A stretch of DNA of 64,000 nucleotides, taken from positions 1 to 64,000 of the forward strand of contig NZ_AULQ01000012.1 in assembly GCF_000422365.1 (NCBI RefSeq), read 5' to 3'. Both the position numbers and the translations under genes were made by a program. Shown here in pieces: positions 8,906-17,818 of this stretch (positions within the stretch are counted from its first letter, which is position 1; every line of letters starts with the position of its first letter). The notes under the pieces are model-generated. The model saw only the letters and a program-made list of their open reading frames with translations, was not told the DNA's origin and made no database searches. The DNA is from Mesoflavibacter zeaxanthinifaciens DSM 18436 (GTDB lineage: Bacteria > Bacteroidota > Bacteroidia > Flavobacteriales > Flavobacteriaceae).

Positions 8906-9655
8906 TTGAGATATTTCATAGAATTATCATACAACGGAAAAGCCTATCATGGTTGGCAAAATCAACCTAATGCTATTTCTGTTCAAGAAGTTTTAGAAAA
9001 TGCGTTAAGTACTTTATTGGGTGAATCTGTCGCTATTGTCGGAGCAGGACGTACCGATGCAGGTGTACATGCTAAACAAATTTTTGCGCATTTTGATACA
9101 GAACAAATTGTTGAAAAAGCGCAATTAGTTTATAAATTGAATTCGTTTTTACCAAAAGACATTGCTATACACAATGTTTTTAAAGTAAAGCCTGATGCGC
9201 ATGCACGTTTTGATGCTTTAAGCAGAAGTTATTTATACAGAATTTCATTTAAAAAAAATGCGTTTAACATAGAACAAGCGTATTTTGTAAAGCAGCAGTT
9301 GGATGTTGAAAAGATGAAAGAAGCAGCAAAAATCTTATTGGATTATAAAGATTTTCAATGCTTTTCTAAAGTACATACAGATGTAAAAACGTATAATTGT
9401 GATATCAAAGAAGCTGAATTTAATATTGTTGAAGACGAGCTTCATTTCACCATAAAAGCAGATCGTTTTTTGCGTAATATGGTGCGTGCCATAGTTGGTA
9501 CGTTAATAAATATTGGTGTTGGTAAAATTGAAGTTACCGATATGCATCAAATTATAAAATCAAAAAATAGAGGAGAAGCAGGTTATTCTGTGCCAGCTAA
9601 AGGGTTATATTTAACAGCTGTAGAGTATCCAGATTCCATTAAAATAGATGACTAA
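8906..9655 (+). CDS. truA: tRNA pseudouridine(38-40) synthase TruA, TTG start
   Basis: The enzyme converts uridines 38-40 of the tRNA anticodon arm to pseudouridine. It has 249 residues, with catalytic Asp51 in GAGRTDAGVH and the later RFLRNMVRAIVGTL motif. The start is TTG at 8906: it is immediately preceded by an in-frame TAA, and the family N terminus MRYFIELSYNGKAYHGWQ begins exactly there, so no ATG is possible. Its 3' end overlaps the ABC exporter gene by 8 bases, implying translational coupling. Confidence 0.95.
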   Translation: MRYFIELSYNGKAYHGWQNQPNAISVQEVLENALSTLLGESVAIVGAGRTDAGVHAKQIFAHFDTEQIVEKAQLVYKLNSFLPKDIAIHNVFKVKPDAHARFDALSRSYLYRISFKKNAFNIEQAYFVKQQLDVEKMKEAAKILLDYKDFQCFSKVHTDVKTYNCDIKEAEFNIVEDELHFTIKADRFLRNMVRAIVGTLINIGVGKIEVTDMHQIIKSKNRGEAGYSVPAKGLYLTAVEYPDSIKIDD

Positions 9656-11414
9656 GAAAAAAGAAAACATATTTGACGTCAACTTATTTAAGCGTCTTTT
9701 TAAATATACAAAACCTTATCGTGTAGTTTTTTACGGGTTAATAGTTTCGGTTCTAATTTTAGGAGCATTAAGTATTGCTACACCTTTATTAGTAAGAGAA
9801 ATTGTAGACCAGCATTTGGTTAAGCAGGATTATGATGGTTTTGTCAACTTGATCACTATTATGGCTTTGCTATTATTAGCAACAGTTGTTTTTCAATTGT
9901 TATTTATCTACTATTCTTCTTGGCTGGGTTTAAAAATGGTTAAAGATATTAGAGTTAAGTTATTTGATCACATGCTTAATTTTAGAATGAAATACTTTAA
10001 CAATTCTTCAGTTGGAGTTTTAATAACAAGAGCAGTTACTGATATGGAACGTATTTCGTCTGTATTTGGTGATGGTTTATTTTCAATCATAAGAGATTTA
10101 TTAATTATGATTGTTGTCTCAAGCGCTATGCTTTATGTAAACTGGAAATTAGCGTTAATCGTTTTTGTAATGCTTCCTATAATACTATATGCTACCAAAG
10201 TATTTCAACGTTATATGAAACAAGCTTTTGAAGAAATTAGAAATGAAGTTTCTAATCTAAATTCGTTTGTGCAAGAACGTGTTACAGGAATGAAAATTCT
10301 GCAATTATTTACTAGAGAAGTAACCGAGTATAAAAACTTTCAAGAGATAAATACAAGACATAAAAACGCTTGGTTAAAAACCGTTTGGTATAACTCTATC
10401 TTTTTTGCAATTTTAGAGGTTTTATCAGCATTAACTGTAGGTACAGTAGTATATTTTGGTGGATTAAGAGTGATTATTGACGGTTCTGTTTCAGCAGGAG
10501 ATTTGTTTATGTTCATAACCATGATACCAATGTTATTTAGACCTTTACGTCAAATAGCAGATAAGTTTAGTACACTTCAAATGGGGCTTGTTGCTGCCAA
10601 CAGAGTGTTTAAAATTTTAGATACCACTTCGCAAATTGATAATTCTGGAACTATTGTAGCTAAAGATTTAAAAGGAAGTATTAGCTTTAAAGATGTTTAT
10701 TTTAGATATGTTGAAGACGAAGAAGTTTTAAAAGGAATTTCTTTCGAAGTTACCGCAGGTCAAACCGTTGCTATTGTTGGTGCTACTGGCGCAGGAAAAA
10801 GTACGGTGATTAATTTATTAAATCGTTTTTACGAAATTAATAACGGTGAAATTAAAATAGACAACACCAACATAAAAGACTTTACATTAAGTTCTTTAAG
10901 ACAACAAACTGCAGTTGTGTTGCAAGATGTGTTTTTGTTTGCAGATACTATTTTAAGTAACATTACTTTAAATCATCCCGAAATCACAGAAGCACAAGTA
11001 ATACAGGCAGCAAAAGATATTGGTATACACGATTTTATAATGAGCCTTCCTAACGGATATCATTATAACGTTAAAGAACGTGGTGTTATGTTATCTTCTG
11101 GGCAGCGTCAGTTAATATCATTTTTACGAGCGTACGTAACTAATCCAAGTATTTTAATTTTAGATGAAGCAACATCTTCTGTAGATTCTTATTCAGAACA
11201 ATTAATTCAAAATGCAACTGATAAGATTACTAAAGGTCGTACATCTATTGTTATTGCTCATCGTTTGGCAACCATACAAAAAGCAGATAATATTATTGTA
11301 ATGGATAATGGTCAAATTGTAGAGCAAGGAACACATCAAGAGTTACTTAAAAAGGAAAATGGTTACTACAGAAACCTTTATGAAGTTCAGTTTTTAAAAT
11401 CTGAAGTGGCTTAA
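9648..11414 (+). CDS. ABC exporter, fused membrane and ATPase domains (MsbA/MdlB-like)
   Basis: The 588-residue half-transporter has six membrane helices in residues 20-310 and a nucleotide-binding domain with Walker A GATGAGKST (from residue 378), signature LSSGQRQL (LSGGQ variant), Walker B ILILDEATSSVD and the switch His in IVIAHRLATIQ. It should dimerise in the inner membrane and pump lipid-like or hydrophobic substrates outward; the substrate is unknown. It is translationally coupled to truA and overlaps the convergent cdaA stop by 4 bases. Confidence 0.92.
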   Translation: MTKKKENIFDVNLFKRLFKYTKPYRVVFYGLIVSVLILGALSIATPLLVREIVDQHLVKQDYDGFVNLITIMALLLLATVVFQLLFIYYSSWLGLKMVKDIRVKLFDHMLNFRMKYFNNSSVGVLITRAVTDMERISSVFGDGLFSIIRDLLIMIVVSSAMLYVNWKLALIVFVMLPIILYATKVFQRYMKQAFEEIRNEVSNLNSFVQERVTGMKILQLFTREVTEYKNFQEINTRHKNAWLKTVWYNSIFFAILEVLSALTVGTVVYFGGLRVIIDGSVSAGDLFMFITMIPMLFRPLRQIADKFSTLQMGLVAANRVFKILDTTSQIDNSGTIVAKDLKGSISFKDVYFRYVEDEEVLKGISFEVTAGQTVAIVGATGAGKSTVINLLNRFYEINNGEIKIDNTNIKDFTLSSLRQQTAVVLQDVFLFADTILSNITLNHPEITEAQVIQAAKDIGIHDFIMSLPNGYHYNVKERGVMLSSGQRQLISFLRAYVTNPSILILDEATSSVDSYSEQLIQNATDKITKGRTSIVIAHRLATIQKADNIIVMDNGQIVEQGTHQELLKKENGYYRNLYEVQFLKSEVA

Positions 11415-12196
11415 ACCAAATCTTTTTTCAAAATTTCAGCTAATTCTGAAGTATCAGAAAATGGTACAAATTCACCATCTCTAAAACAAGATATTTGTCC
11501 TGTTTCTTCACTTACTGCAATAGCTACAGCGTCTGTACGCTCGGTAACGCCAACTGCAGCACGATGACGTAGTCCAAAACGTTGTGGTATATTTTTTTCG
11601 TTATTAACAGGTAAAATAACACGTGTTGCTTTTACAATATTATCTTGTATTATAATTGCACCATCATGTAAAGGACTATTCTTAAAAAAGATACTTTCTA
11701 TAATGGGTTGTGTTACTTTTATATTCATCTCGTCACCAGTATTGGCTAAAAAGTCTAGGTTGTTATTGCGTTCTAAAACAATTAATGCTCCAGTTTTTGA
11801 AGCACTCATCTTATTACAAGCAGCAATAATAGCATCAATATTTGTTGTAGCGTTTTCTTCCATTTTTAAAAACTTAAGCTGACTAAAAAACTTACGTCTA
11901 CTAGCAAAATTGGTAGAACCTATCATTAATAAAAACTTTCTGATTTCTTGCTGAAAAACCACAATTAACGCAAACATTCCTACGCTAATAAATCCGCCTA
12001 AAATATTACTAAGCATTTGCATTTGTAGTGCTTGCGTAACCTTCCAAATAATGTAAATAATAACAATACCAATAAAAATATTGATAGCCACAGTACCTTT
12101 TACTAATTTGTAAACATAGTAGAGTAGTAGTGCAACTAAAATAACGTCGATAACGTCTATTAAACTAAATTTTAAAATATCATCTAATATCTCCAA
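11411..12196 (-). CDS. cdaA: Diadenylate cyclase CdaA
   Basis: The enzyme makes the second messenger c-di-AMP from two ATP. Three N-terminal membrane helices (about residues 12-30, 35-52 and 65-82) are followed by the DisA_N catalytic domain with DGA (178-180) and RHR (210-212), the motifs needed for ATP and metal binding. The length of 261 residues is typical. It lies 36 bases downstream of a lipoprotein gene and folP on the same strand. No CdaR-like partner gene is adjacent, in contrast to Firmicutes. Confidence 0.95.
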   Translation of the reverse strand: MEILDDILKFSLIDVIDVILVALLLYYVYKLVKGTVAINIFIGIVIIYIIWKVTQALQMQMLSNILGGFISVGMFALIVVFQQEIRKFLLMIGSTNFASRRKFFSQLKFLKMEENATTNIDAIIAACNKMSASKTGALIVLERNNNLDFLANTGDEMNIKVTQPIIESIFFKNSPLHDGAIIIQDNIVKATRVILPVNNEKNIPQRFGLRHRAAVGVTERTDAVAIAVSEETGQISCFRDGEFVPFSDTSELAEILKKDLV

Positions 12197-12232
12197 AGTG
12201 AAGTCAGTTTTTGTAAATTTAATGAAATTGAA

Positions 12233-12889
12233 TTAAAAAATATACTCGTTGTTGTCAATAACTATAGTTTCAAAATTTAAGTTTTGAAGTCTGTTTTTTA
12301 CTGTAATGTAATCTTGAAATTTTAATTGCTTATTTAAATGAAGTGTCAAAACAGTGTTTTCTTCATTTTTATTAAAATTTTTCTCAAGTTGAATAATTAA
12401 ATTATCAATATCAACTTCTGAAAGCTTTAAATCTTGATGCTTAAGTGTAATGTTATTTAAACTATTAATTGCTAATATGCTATTGTTTTCAGAATTGATT
12501 TCTTCAACATAATTTACATCTGTAAAATCAATAAATCCTAAATTTTTAATGCTGATATCGTTACAAGTGTAATAGTTTTTTGCGGCTTCATTTTTATGCA
12601 TTTTTGCATTTCGTTTTTTGTCTTGCAAAAATTTAATTTTTGGTATGGCTTGCTCTAAAGTCAAGCGTTTATCTACATTAAATAACCAGTTAGTAGAGAT
12701 AATCAAATTTTTTCTATTAAGCTCTACACTATCTGGTTGTGTTTCGTTATAAAAAATATATGCAGGAGACACATCTAAAATTTCAGTTATTTTAGCGTGT
12801 TGTACTTCTGGTAATTGGATGACTTTTTCGTTTCCGCAAGACCATAAAAAGAGCGTAATTAATCCTGTGAATCCTATTTTTTTAAGCAT
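12233..12889 (-). CDS. Conserved lipoprotein of unknown function between folP and cdaA
   Basis: The 218-residue protein has a lipobox, LFLWSC, at about residues 13-18, so it is a predicted lipoprotein. The remainder is mixed alpha/beta, rich in Asn, Ile and Lys, with no motif I recognise. It overlaps the 3' end of folP by 8 bases and precedes cdaA by 36, so the three genes are probably one transcript. The overlap suggests coupled translation with folP. I cannot assign a role. Confidence 0.75.
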   Translation of the reverse strand: MLKKIGFTGLITLFLWSCGNEKVIQLPEVQHAKITEILDVSPAYIFYNETQPDSVELNRKNLIISTNWLFNVDKRLTLEQAIPKIKFLQDKKRNAKMHKNEAAKNYYTCNDISIKNLGFIDFTDVNYVEEINSENNSILAINSLNNITLKHQDLKLSEVDIDNLIIQLEKNFNKNEENTVLTLHLNKQLKFQDYITVKNRLQNLNFETIVIDNNEYIF

Positions 12890-13706
12890 GTAATTGGTTA
12901 TAAAGTGTGATACATTCTTTAGCTTCTTTTACATCATGTACGCGTAAAATTTTTGCGCCTTTTTGTAAAGCAATCATGTGTAAAGCAGTAGTTCCGTTTA
13001 GTGCGTTTTGAGCTGTTGTGTCTAGTGTTTTGTAAATCATAGATTTACGAGAGACTCCAACTAAAAGTGGTAAACCGGCAATGTTTAAAAGCTCTAATTG
13101 GTTTAAAAGTTCAAAATTTTGCTGTGTCGTTTTTGCAAAACCAAAACCAGGATCTAAAATCAAATCGATAATACCTAACGCTCTCGCTTTACTAATACGT
13201 TCAGAAAAATAGAAATTAACGTCTTTTGTCAAGTTATCATAATCTGTCAGCGTTTGCATAGTTTGTGGTGTACCACGCATATGCATCATGATGTATGGTA
13301 CGCTTAAGTTTGCAACTGTTTGCAGCATTTTTTCATCTAAAAATCCTGCCGAAATATCATTAATTAAACTCGCACCAGCTTTAATGGTTTGTTTTGCAAC
13401 TTCACTTCTAAAGGTGTCTACAGAAATGATAATTTCAGGAAAATGTTTCACTAGTAACTCAACAATAGGTACAATGCGTTGCAGTTCTTCGTCTTCTGTA
13501 ACAAAATCTGCATTTGGTCTAGAGCTGTAAGCGCCAATATCTATAAAAGTAGCCCCTTGGTTAAGCATGGTTTCAACTTGATTTAATATAGAATTTTCGT
13601 CTTTATAACGTCCACCATCATAAAAAGAATCTGGCGTTACGTTTAAAATCCCCATCACTTTTGGTGTACTTAAATCGATAAGTTTTCCTTTACAATTTAT
13701 TGTCAT
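12882..13706 (-). CDS. folP: Dihydropteroate synthase
   Basis: The enzyme condenses dihydropterin pyrophosphate with p-aminobenzoate in folate synthesis and is the sulfonamide target. It has 274 residues with the family signatures in order: MGILNVTPDSFYDGG, ISVDTFRSEV, IMMHMRGTPQTM, LDPGFGFAKT and LVGVSRKSM. It is the first gene of folP-lipoprotein-cdaA, divergent from the DUF1599 gene over 115 bases. Confidence 0.97.
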   Translation of the reverse strand: MTINCKGKLIDLSTPKVMGILNVTPDSFYDGGRYKDENSILNQVETMLNQGATFIDIGAYSSRPNADFVTEDEELQRIVPIVELLVKHFPEIIISVDTFRSEVAKQTIKAGASLINDISAGFLDEKMLQTVANLSVPYIMMHMRGTPQTMQTLTDYDNLTKDVNFYFSERISKARALGIIDLILDPGFGFAKTTQQNFELLNQLELLNIAGLPLLVGVSRKSMIYKTLDTTAQNALNGTTALHMIALQKGAKILRVHDVKEAKECITLYNQLHA

Positions 13707-13821
13707 TGGTATATAGTTGATAGGTGTTGGGATAACTTGTAAAAACTTTAATCCCTAAACCTTGAACTTTAAATAATTTTATGCGAAATTTACGGAAATT
13801 ATCAAGATAAGAACACCATTT

Positions 13822-14361
13822 ATGCAAGATACTTCTAAACAATACGATGCGGTAATAAAAACCTGTCGTGATCTTTTTATAAAAAAAATGTCTGATTACG
13901 GAAGCGCATGGCGTATTTTAAGATTACCATCTTTAACCGATCAAATTTTTATCAAAGCGCAACGTATAAGAAGTTTACAACAAAATGACGTTAGAAAAGT
14001 TGATGAAGGTGAGCAAAGCGAGTTTATAGGTATTATCAATTACTGTATTATGGCACTAATACAAATAGAAAAAGGTGTCGTAGAGCAACCAGATATGGAT
14101 GTAAATGAAGCGACAGAATTATACGATAAGCATGTTGCAATCACTAAAAAATTAATGGAAGACAAAAACCATGATTATGGTGAAGCTTGGCGTGATATGC
14201 GTGTAAGTAGTCTTACTGATTTAATCTTGCAAAAATTACTACGCGTTAAACAAATTGAAGATAATTCAGGAAAAACAATTGTTAGCGAAGGTATTGATGC
14301 AAATTATCAGGATATGATAAATTATGCTGTGTTTTCTATGATACATTTAAATGAAAAATAA
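13822..14361 (+). CDS. DUF1599 protein with internal duplication
   Basis: The 179-residue protein consists of two copies of an about 80-residue unit: DYGSAWRILRLPSLTDQIF near residues 30-50 and DYGEAWRDMRVSSLTDLIL near 118-138, each followed by an Arg-rich helix and an EF/MINYC/V helix. This matches DUF1599 (nucleotide-modification-associated domain type). In Bacteroidota a single-gene chromosomal copy next to this gene set is normal, so a phage-type base modification role should not be assumed. It is separated from the next gene by a degenerate palindromic repeat pair. Confidence 0.85.
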   Translation: MQDTSKQYDAVIKTCRDLFIKKMSDYGSAWRILRLPSLTDQIFIKAQRIRSLQQNDVRKVDEGEQSEFIGIINYCIMALIQIEKGVVEQPDMDVNEATELYDKHVAITKKLMEDKNHDYGEAWRDMRVSSLTDLILQKLLRVKQIEDNSGKTIVSEGIDANYQDMINYAVFSMIHLNEK

Positions 14362-14364
14362 TAT

Positions 14365-14386
14365 CATTCCTGCTTAGGTAAGAATG
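14365..14386. repeat. Degenerate ATTCCTGC palindromic element
   Basis: A 22-base sequence four bases after the DUF1599 stop reads cattcctgcttaggtaag plus aatg. Two substitutions from a perfect palindrome of the type CATTCCTGC-TTAG-GCAGGAATG would account for it. Related to the copies at 16871 and 17032. Confidence 0.6.
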
Positions 14387-14409
14387 CATAAATAATATTA
14401 ATTAAAACA

Positions 14410-14433
14410 GATGCCTGTTTGCTCAGGAAAAAA
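14410..14433. repeat. Degenerate ATTCCTGC element before DoxX-like gene
   Basis: 19 of 24 bases match the intact copy at 17032-17055. As with that copy, it ends only a few bases before a start codon (ATG 14438). Confidence 0.55.
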
Positions 14434-14437
14434 TAAC

Positions 14438-15769
14438 ATGAAAATTATAGTAGGATTTTTAAGAATTTTTGTCGGAATATTTTTTATCATTTCAGGATTT
14501 ATAAAGCTAAATGACCCAATAGGATTTGCATTTAAACTAGAAGAATATTTTGGGCCAACCGTTTTAGATTTACCATTTTTTACGCCTTATGCTCTAGGAA
14601 TTTCTATAGTAGTTGTAGTTTTTGAAGTGCTTTTAGGAGTGTTCTTAATTATTGGTTATAAAAAGAAATTTATATTATGGAGTTTATTATTAATGATAGT
14701 ATTCTTCACATTTCTAACATTCTATTCAGCATACTTTGATAAAGTGAAAGATTGCGGATGTTTTGGTGACGCTATGAAGATGGATCCATGGGAAAGTTTT
14801 GGTAAAGACGTTGTATTGTTAGTTATGATCCTTATCATTTTTGCAGGTCAAAAATACATTAAGCCATTCTTTAGTAAATTTATTACAACCGTAATAGCAT
14901 TATTAAGTTTTATTGCATGCTTAGGGTTTGCATATCATGTTTTAATGCACTTACCAACAATAGATTTTAGACCATTTAAAGTAGGTAATAATATTACTGA
15001 AAAAATGACCATTCCAGAAGATGCGCCACAACCAGTTATAGAATATACTTGGACGTTTAAAGAAAACGGAGAAGAAGTAGAGTATGTAACTAATGGAAGT
15101 TATCCAGAATCTTCAGGAATTTATGTTGGTGTAGAAACCAATGTAATAGAAGAAGGTTATGAAGCTCCAATTCATGATTTTTCAATAGAAAAAGATGGAG
15201 AAAATTATACCGACGATATTTTAAATCGTGCACACGTATTACTAATTATCAATTATAATTTGGCTAAAGCTGAAACTGAAGGTCTTAAAACAATAAAAGT
15301 ATTAACCGATAAAGCTATAGAAAACGGCTACGATGTTATTGGTATTACAGCAACAGGACCAGAAGAAGCAAATACATTTAAAAAAGAATATAATTTAAAT
15401 TTTGATTATTATTTCTGTGACGAAACTGCTTTAAAAACCATCGTACGTTCTAATCCAGGTATTTTAAAACTTGAAGAAGGAACTATTATCCAAAAGAAAC
15501 ATTGGAATGATGCTGATGAAATTAAATTACCAAAAGTAAAGCGACCAGAACCTACCAAAAATTTATCTCAGATAGAGCAAGGAGAAGTCTTATATTTAAT
15601 TGAAGGGAAAGAAGCTACGCTAGAAGAAGTTAAAGCTTTAGATAAAGATAAATACAAGCTAGTTCCTGTTCAAAAAGAAGGTTCTTTCGAAAAATATTTA
15701 GATTCAGTAAACACTGTAAAAGGCAAAAAATATATTGGTGTCTCAAGTTTTGAACTAAAACAAGAATAA
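14438..15769 (+). CDS. BT_3928-type membrane protein (DoxX/MauE-like, with thioredoxin-like tail)
   Basis: The 443-residue protein has four membrane helices in the first 165 residues in DoxX/MauE style, with a CGCFGDAMKMDPWESFGKD loop containing a Cys pair conserved in this family. The C-terminal half is soluble and resembles a thioredoxin-fold segment without an obvious CXXC. I start at ATG 14438 (MKIIVGFLRIFVG) rather than the in-frame ATG at 14411, because the latter's nine codons lie within a palindromic interspersed element. Its role is probably in membrane redox chemistry (inference from MauE relatives). Confidence 0.82.
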   Translation: MKIIVGFLRIFVGIFFIISGFIKLNDPIGFAFKLEEYFGPTVLDLPFFTPYALGISIVVVVFEVLLGVFLIIGYKKKFILWSLLLMIVFFTFLTFYSAYFDKVKDCGCFGDAMKMDPWESFGKDVVLLVMILIIFAGQKYIKPFFSKFITTVIALLSFIACLGFAYHVLMHLPTIDFRPFKVGNNITEKMTIPEDAPQPVIEYTWTFKENGEEVEYVTNGSYPESSGIYVGVETNVIEEGYEAPIHDFSIEKDGENYTDDILNRAHVLLIINYNLAKAETEGLKTIKVLTDKAIENGYDVIGITATGPEEANTFKKEYNLNFDYYFCDETALKTIVRSNPGILKLEEGTIIQKKHWNDADEIKLPKVKRPEPTKNLSQIEQGEVLYLIEGKEATLEEVKALDKDKYKLVPVQKEGSFEKYLDSVNTVKGKKYIGVSSFELKQE

Positions 15770-15791
15770 CCTAATCATAAAAATATAACAT

Positions 15792-16868
15792 CTGTTAAGC
15801 TACTTACTAAATAAAATCTTTTACGCATTACTCACATTATTTGGAGTAGTCACTGTTATTTTCTTTTTATTTAGTGTGTTACCAGGTGATCCAGCACAAA
15901 TGATGTTGGGTCAAAACGAAGATAGTGAGCAGTTAGCTATTGTTAAAAAAAAATATGGATTTGATAAATCAATTGGGACACAGTATTTATACTATTTAAA
16001 CGATTTATCGCCCATTTCATTTCATTCAAAGACAGAAGGTGATTATACGTTTTTAAGTCAAAATAAATACGCTGCAACCCAACTGTTTTCAATAGGAAAT
16101 ACTACAACCGTATTAAAGTTTCCGTATTTAAGAGAAAGCTTTACAAAACAAGGTAAAAAAGTAAGTCAAGTACTTTTAGAAACATTACCAAATACTTTTG
16201 TTTTAGCTATATCAGCGATAACAATAGCTTTGTTTTTGGGTGTATTTTTAGGTGTTATTTCAGCATTAAAAAAAGATACATTTTTAGATAAATTTATACA
16301 AGTTATCAGTACTTTAGGGATGAGTGTCCCTTCCTTTTTTAGTGCCATATTATTTGCGTGGTTTTTTGGTTTTGTATTACACAAATACACTAATTTAGAA
16401 ATGACAGGAAGTTTATACCAACTTGACGATTTTGGTGAAAAAATGCACATCAAATGGAAAAATTTAATTCTTCCTGCGCTAGTTTTAGGGATTAGACCAT
16501 TAGCTGTAGTTATTCAATTAATGCGAAACTCACTATTAGAAGTATTTAACCAAGATTACATTCGTACAGCCAAAGCAAAAGGACTTTCAGAATTTCAAAT
16601 TATAAAAAATCATGCTATAAAAAACGCATTAAATCCTGTAGTTACAGCAATATCAGGTTGGTTTGCAAGTATGTTAGCAGGAGCAGTTTTTGTAGAATAT
16701 ATTTTTGGGTGGAATGGCTTAGGTAAAGAAATTGTAAACGCTTTAAATACATTAGATTTACCAGTAATTATGGGTTCGGTGCTAATTATAGCGCTACTCT
16801 TCATAATAATTAATATTTTTGTAGATATAATCTACGGTTGGTTAGACCCAAAGGTAAAATTAGAGTAA
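15792..16868 (+). CDS. DppB/OppB-like ABC transporter permease, probable CTG start
   Basis: The binding-protein-dependent permease has the N-terminal signature FLFSVLPGDPAQMMLGQ and the EAA loop region (DYIRTAKAKGLSEFQIIKNH). The coding frame extends upstream of GTG 15876 to CTG 15792, preceded closely by TAA. The extension LLSYLLNKIFYALLTLFGVV supplies the first membrane helix every family member has. No ATG, GTG or TTG exists in that extension, so CTG is the best start, giving 358 residues. Between helices 1 and 2 lies a periplasmic insertion typical of DppB. No DppC, ATPase or binding-protein gene is adjacent, so the partners must be elsewhere. Substrate (peptide, nickel or other) is unknown. 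Confidence 0.85.
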   Translation: MLSYLLNKIFYALLTLFGVVTVIFFLFSVLPGDPAQMMLGQNEDSEQLAIVKKKYGFDKSIGTQYLYYLNDLSPISFHSKTEGDYTFLSQNKYAATQLFSIGNTTTVLKFPYLRESFTKQGKKVSQVLLETLPNTFVLAISAITIALFLGVFLGVISALKKDTFLDKFIQVISTLGMSVPSFFSAILFAWFFGFVLHKYTNLEMTGSLYQLDDFGEKMHIKWKNLILPALVLGIRPLAVVIQLMRNSLLEVFNQDYIRTAKAKGLSEFQIIKNHAIKNALNPVVTAISGWFASMLAGAVFVEYIFGWNGLGKEIVNALNTLDLPVIMGSVLIIALLFIIINIFVDIIYGWLDPKVKLE

Positions 16869-16870
16869 AA

Positions 16871-16938
16871 ATTCCTGCGTGGTCACTGAGTGTCATGCTG
16901 AGCTTGTCGAAGTGCGAAGTCGAAGTGTAAGCAGGAAT
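16871..16938. repeat. Composite interspersed palindromic element
   Basis: Outer arms ATTCCTGC (16871-16878) and GCAGGAAT (16931-16938) enclose the motif TGTCATGCTGAGCTTGTCGA, a sequence I know as widespread in intergenic repeats of diverse bacteria. It starts two bases after the permease stop. Confidence 0.75.
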
Positions 16939-17031
16939 CTCATAATAGACAAATAAAAATAAATAGTGCTTTAAACCGTAATAAGCAGTTGGCACTAAAA
17001 AAATATTAAGTTTAATTAAAAAGAAAGCAGA

Positions 17032-17055
17032 GATTCCTGCTTTCGCAGGAAAAAC
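17032..17055. repeat. Intact ATTCCTGC palindromic element abutting tpiA
   Basis: The perfect stem TTCCTGC-TTTC-GCAGGAA (17034-17051) ends five bases before the tpiA ATG, so any hairpin would include or mask the ribosome-binding region. Confidence 0.75.
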
Positions 17056-17056
17056 A

Positions 17057-17806
17057 ATGAGAAAAAACATCGTCGCAGGAAACTGGAAAATGAATAATGA
17101 TTTAGCCCAAACAGAAGGCTTATTAACAGATTTACAAAAGCAAACGCAAACAAGTGATGCAGAAGTAATGGTAGCGCCTTCATTTACAAATCTTTGGCAT
17201 TCATTTCAGTCATTACGTACATCAGATATAGAAGTAATCGCTCAAAACATGCACTTTGCAGAAAACGGAGCATACACAGGAGAAGTAAGCGCATCAATGC
17301 TAAAAAGCGTTGGTATACAAACCGTAATCTTAGGACATAGCGAGCGTAGAGCATACTTTAACGAGACAGACGCAACTTTAGCAAAAAAAGTAGACGCAGC
17401 ATTAGCAAATAATATGCGAGTAATATTTTGCTTCGGAGAAGAGTTAGAAGACCGTAAAGCAGGAAATGAAGAAGCAGTAGTTGGCAGTCAAATTAGCAAT
17501 GCATTATTTCATTTAGACGCATCAGCATTTAAAAGTATCGTTTTAGCATACGAGCCAGTATGGGCAATAGGAACAGGCGAGACAGCTAGTCCAGAGCAAG
17601 CACAAGACATGCACGCATTTATCCGTAAAACATTAGCAGATAAATACGGTAATGATGTAGCAGATAATGTATCGATACTTTACGGAGGTAGCGTAAAACC
17701 AAACAACGCTAAAGAAATTTTCTCTAAGCCAGACGTAGATGGCGGCTTAATAGGTGGTGCATCGCTAAAAGCAGAAGACTTTTTTGCAATAGTAAACGCA
17801 TTTTAA
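17057..17806 (+). CDS. tpiA: Triose-phosphate isomerase
   Basis: The enzyme interconverts dihydroxyacetone phosphate and glyceraldehyde 3-phosphate in glycolysis. It has 249 residues with all catalytic elements: NWKMN (Lys), ILGHSERR (His), AYEPVWAIGTG (Glu) and the phosphate loop LYGGSVKPNN. Length and start are standard. A palindromic repeat immediately precedes the start and another element follows the stop. Confidence 0.97.
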   Translation: MRKNIVAGNWKMNNDLAQTEGLLTDLQKQTQTSDAEVMVAPSFTNLWHSFQSLRTSDIEVIAQNMHFAENGAYTGEVSASMLKSVGIQTVILGHSERRAYFNETDATLAKKVDAALANNMRVIFCFGEELEDRKAGNEEAVVGSQISNALFHLDASAFKSIVLAYEPVWAIGTGETASPEQAQDMHAFIRKTLADKYGNDVADNVSILYGGSVKPNNAKEIFSKPDVDGGLIGGASLKAEDFFAIVNAF

Positions 17807-17818
17807 AATATTAATTTT

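Noticed and set aside
13822-14361. Phage DNA-modification gene
   Set aside because: The DUF1599 family has such a link in name, but the gene sits among housekeeping genes with no phage gene nearby.
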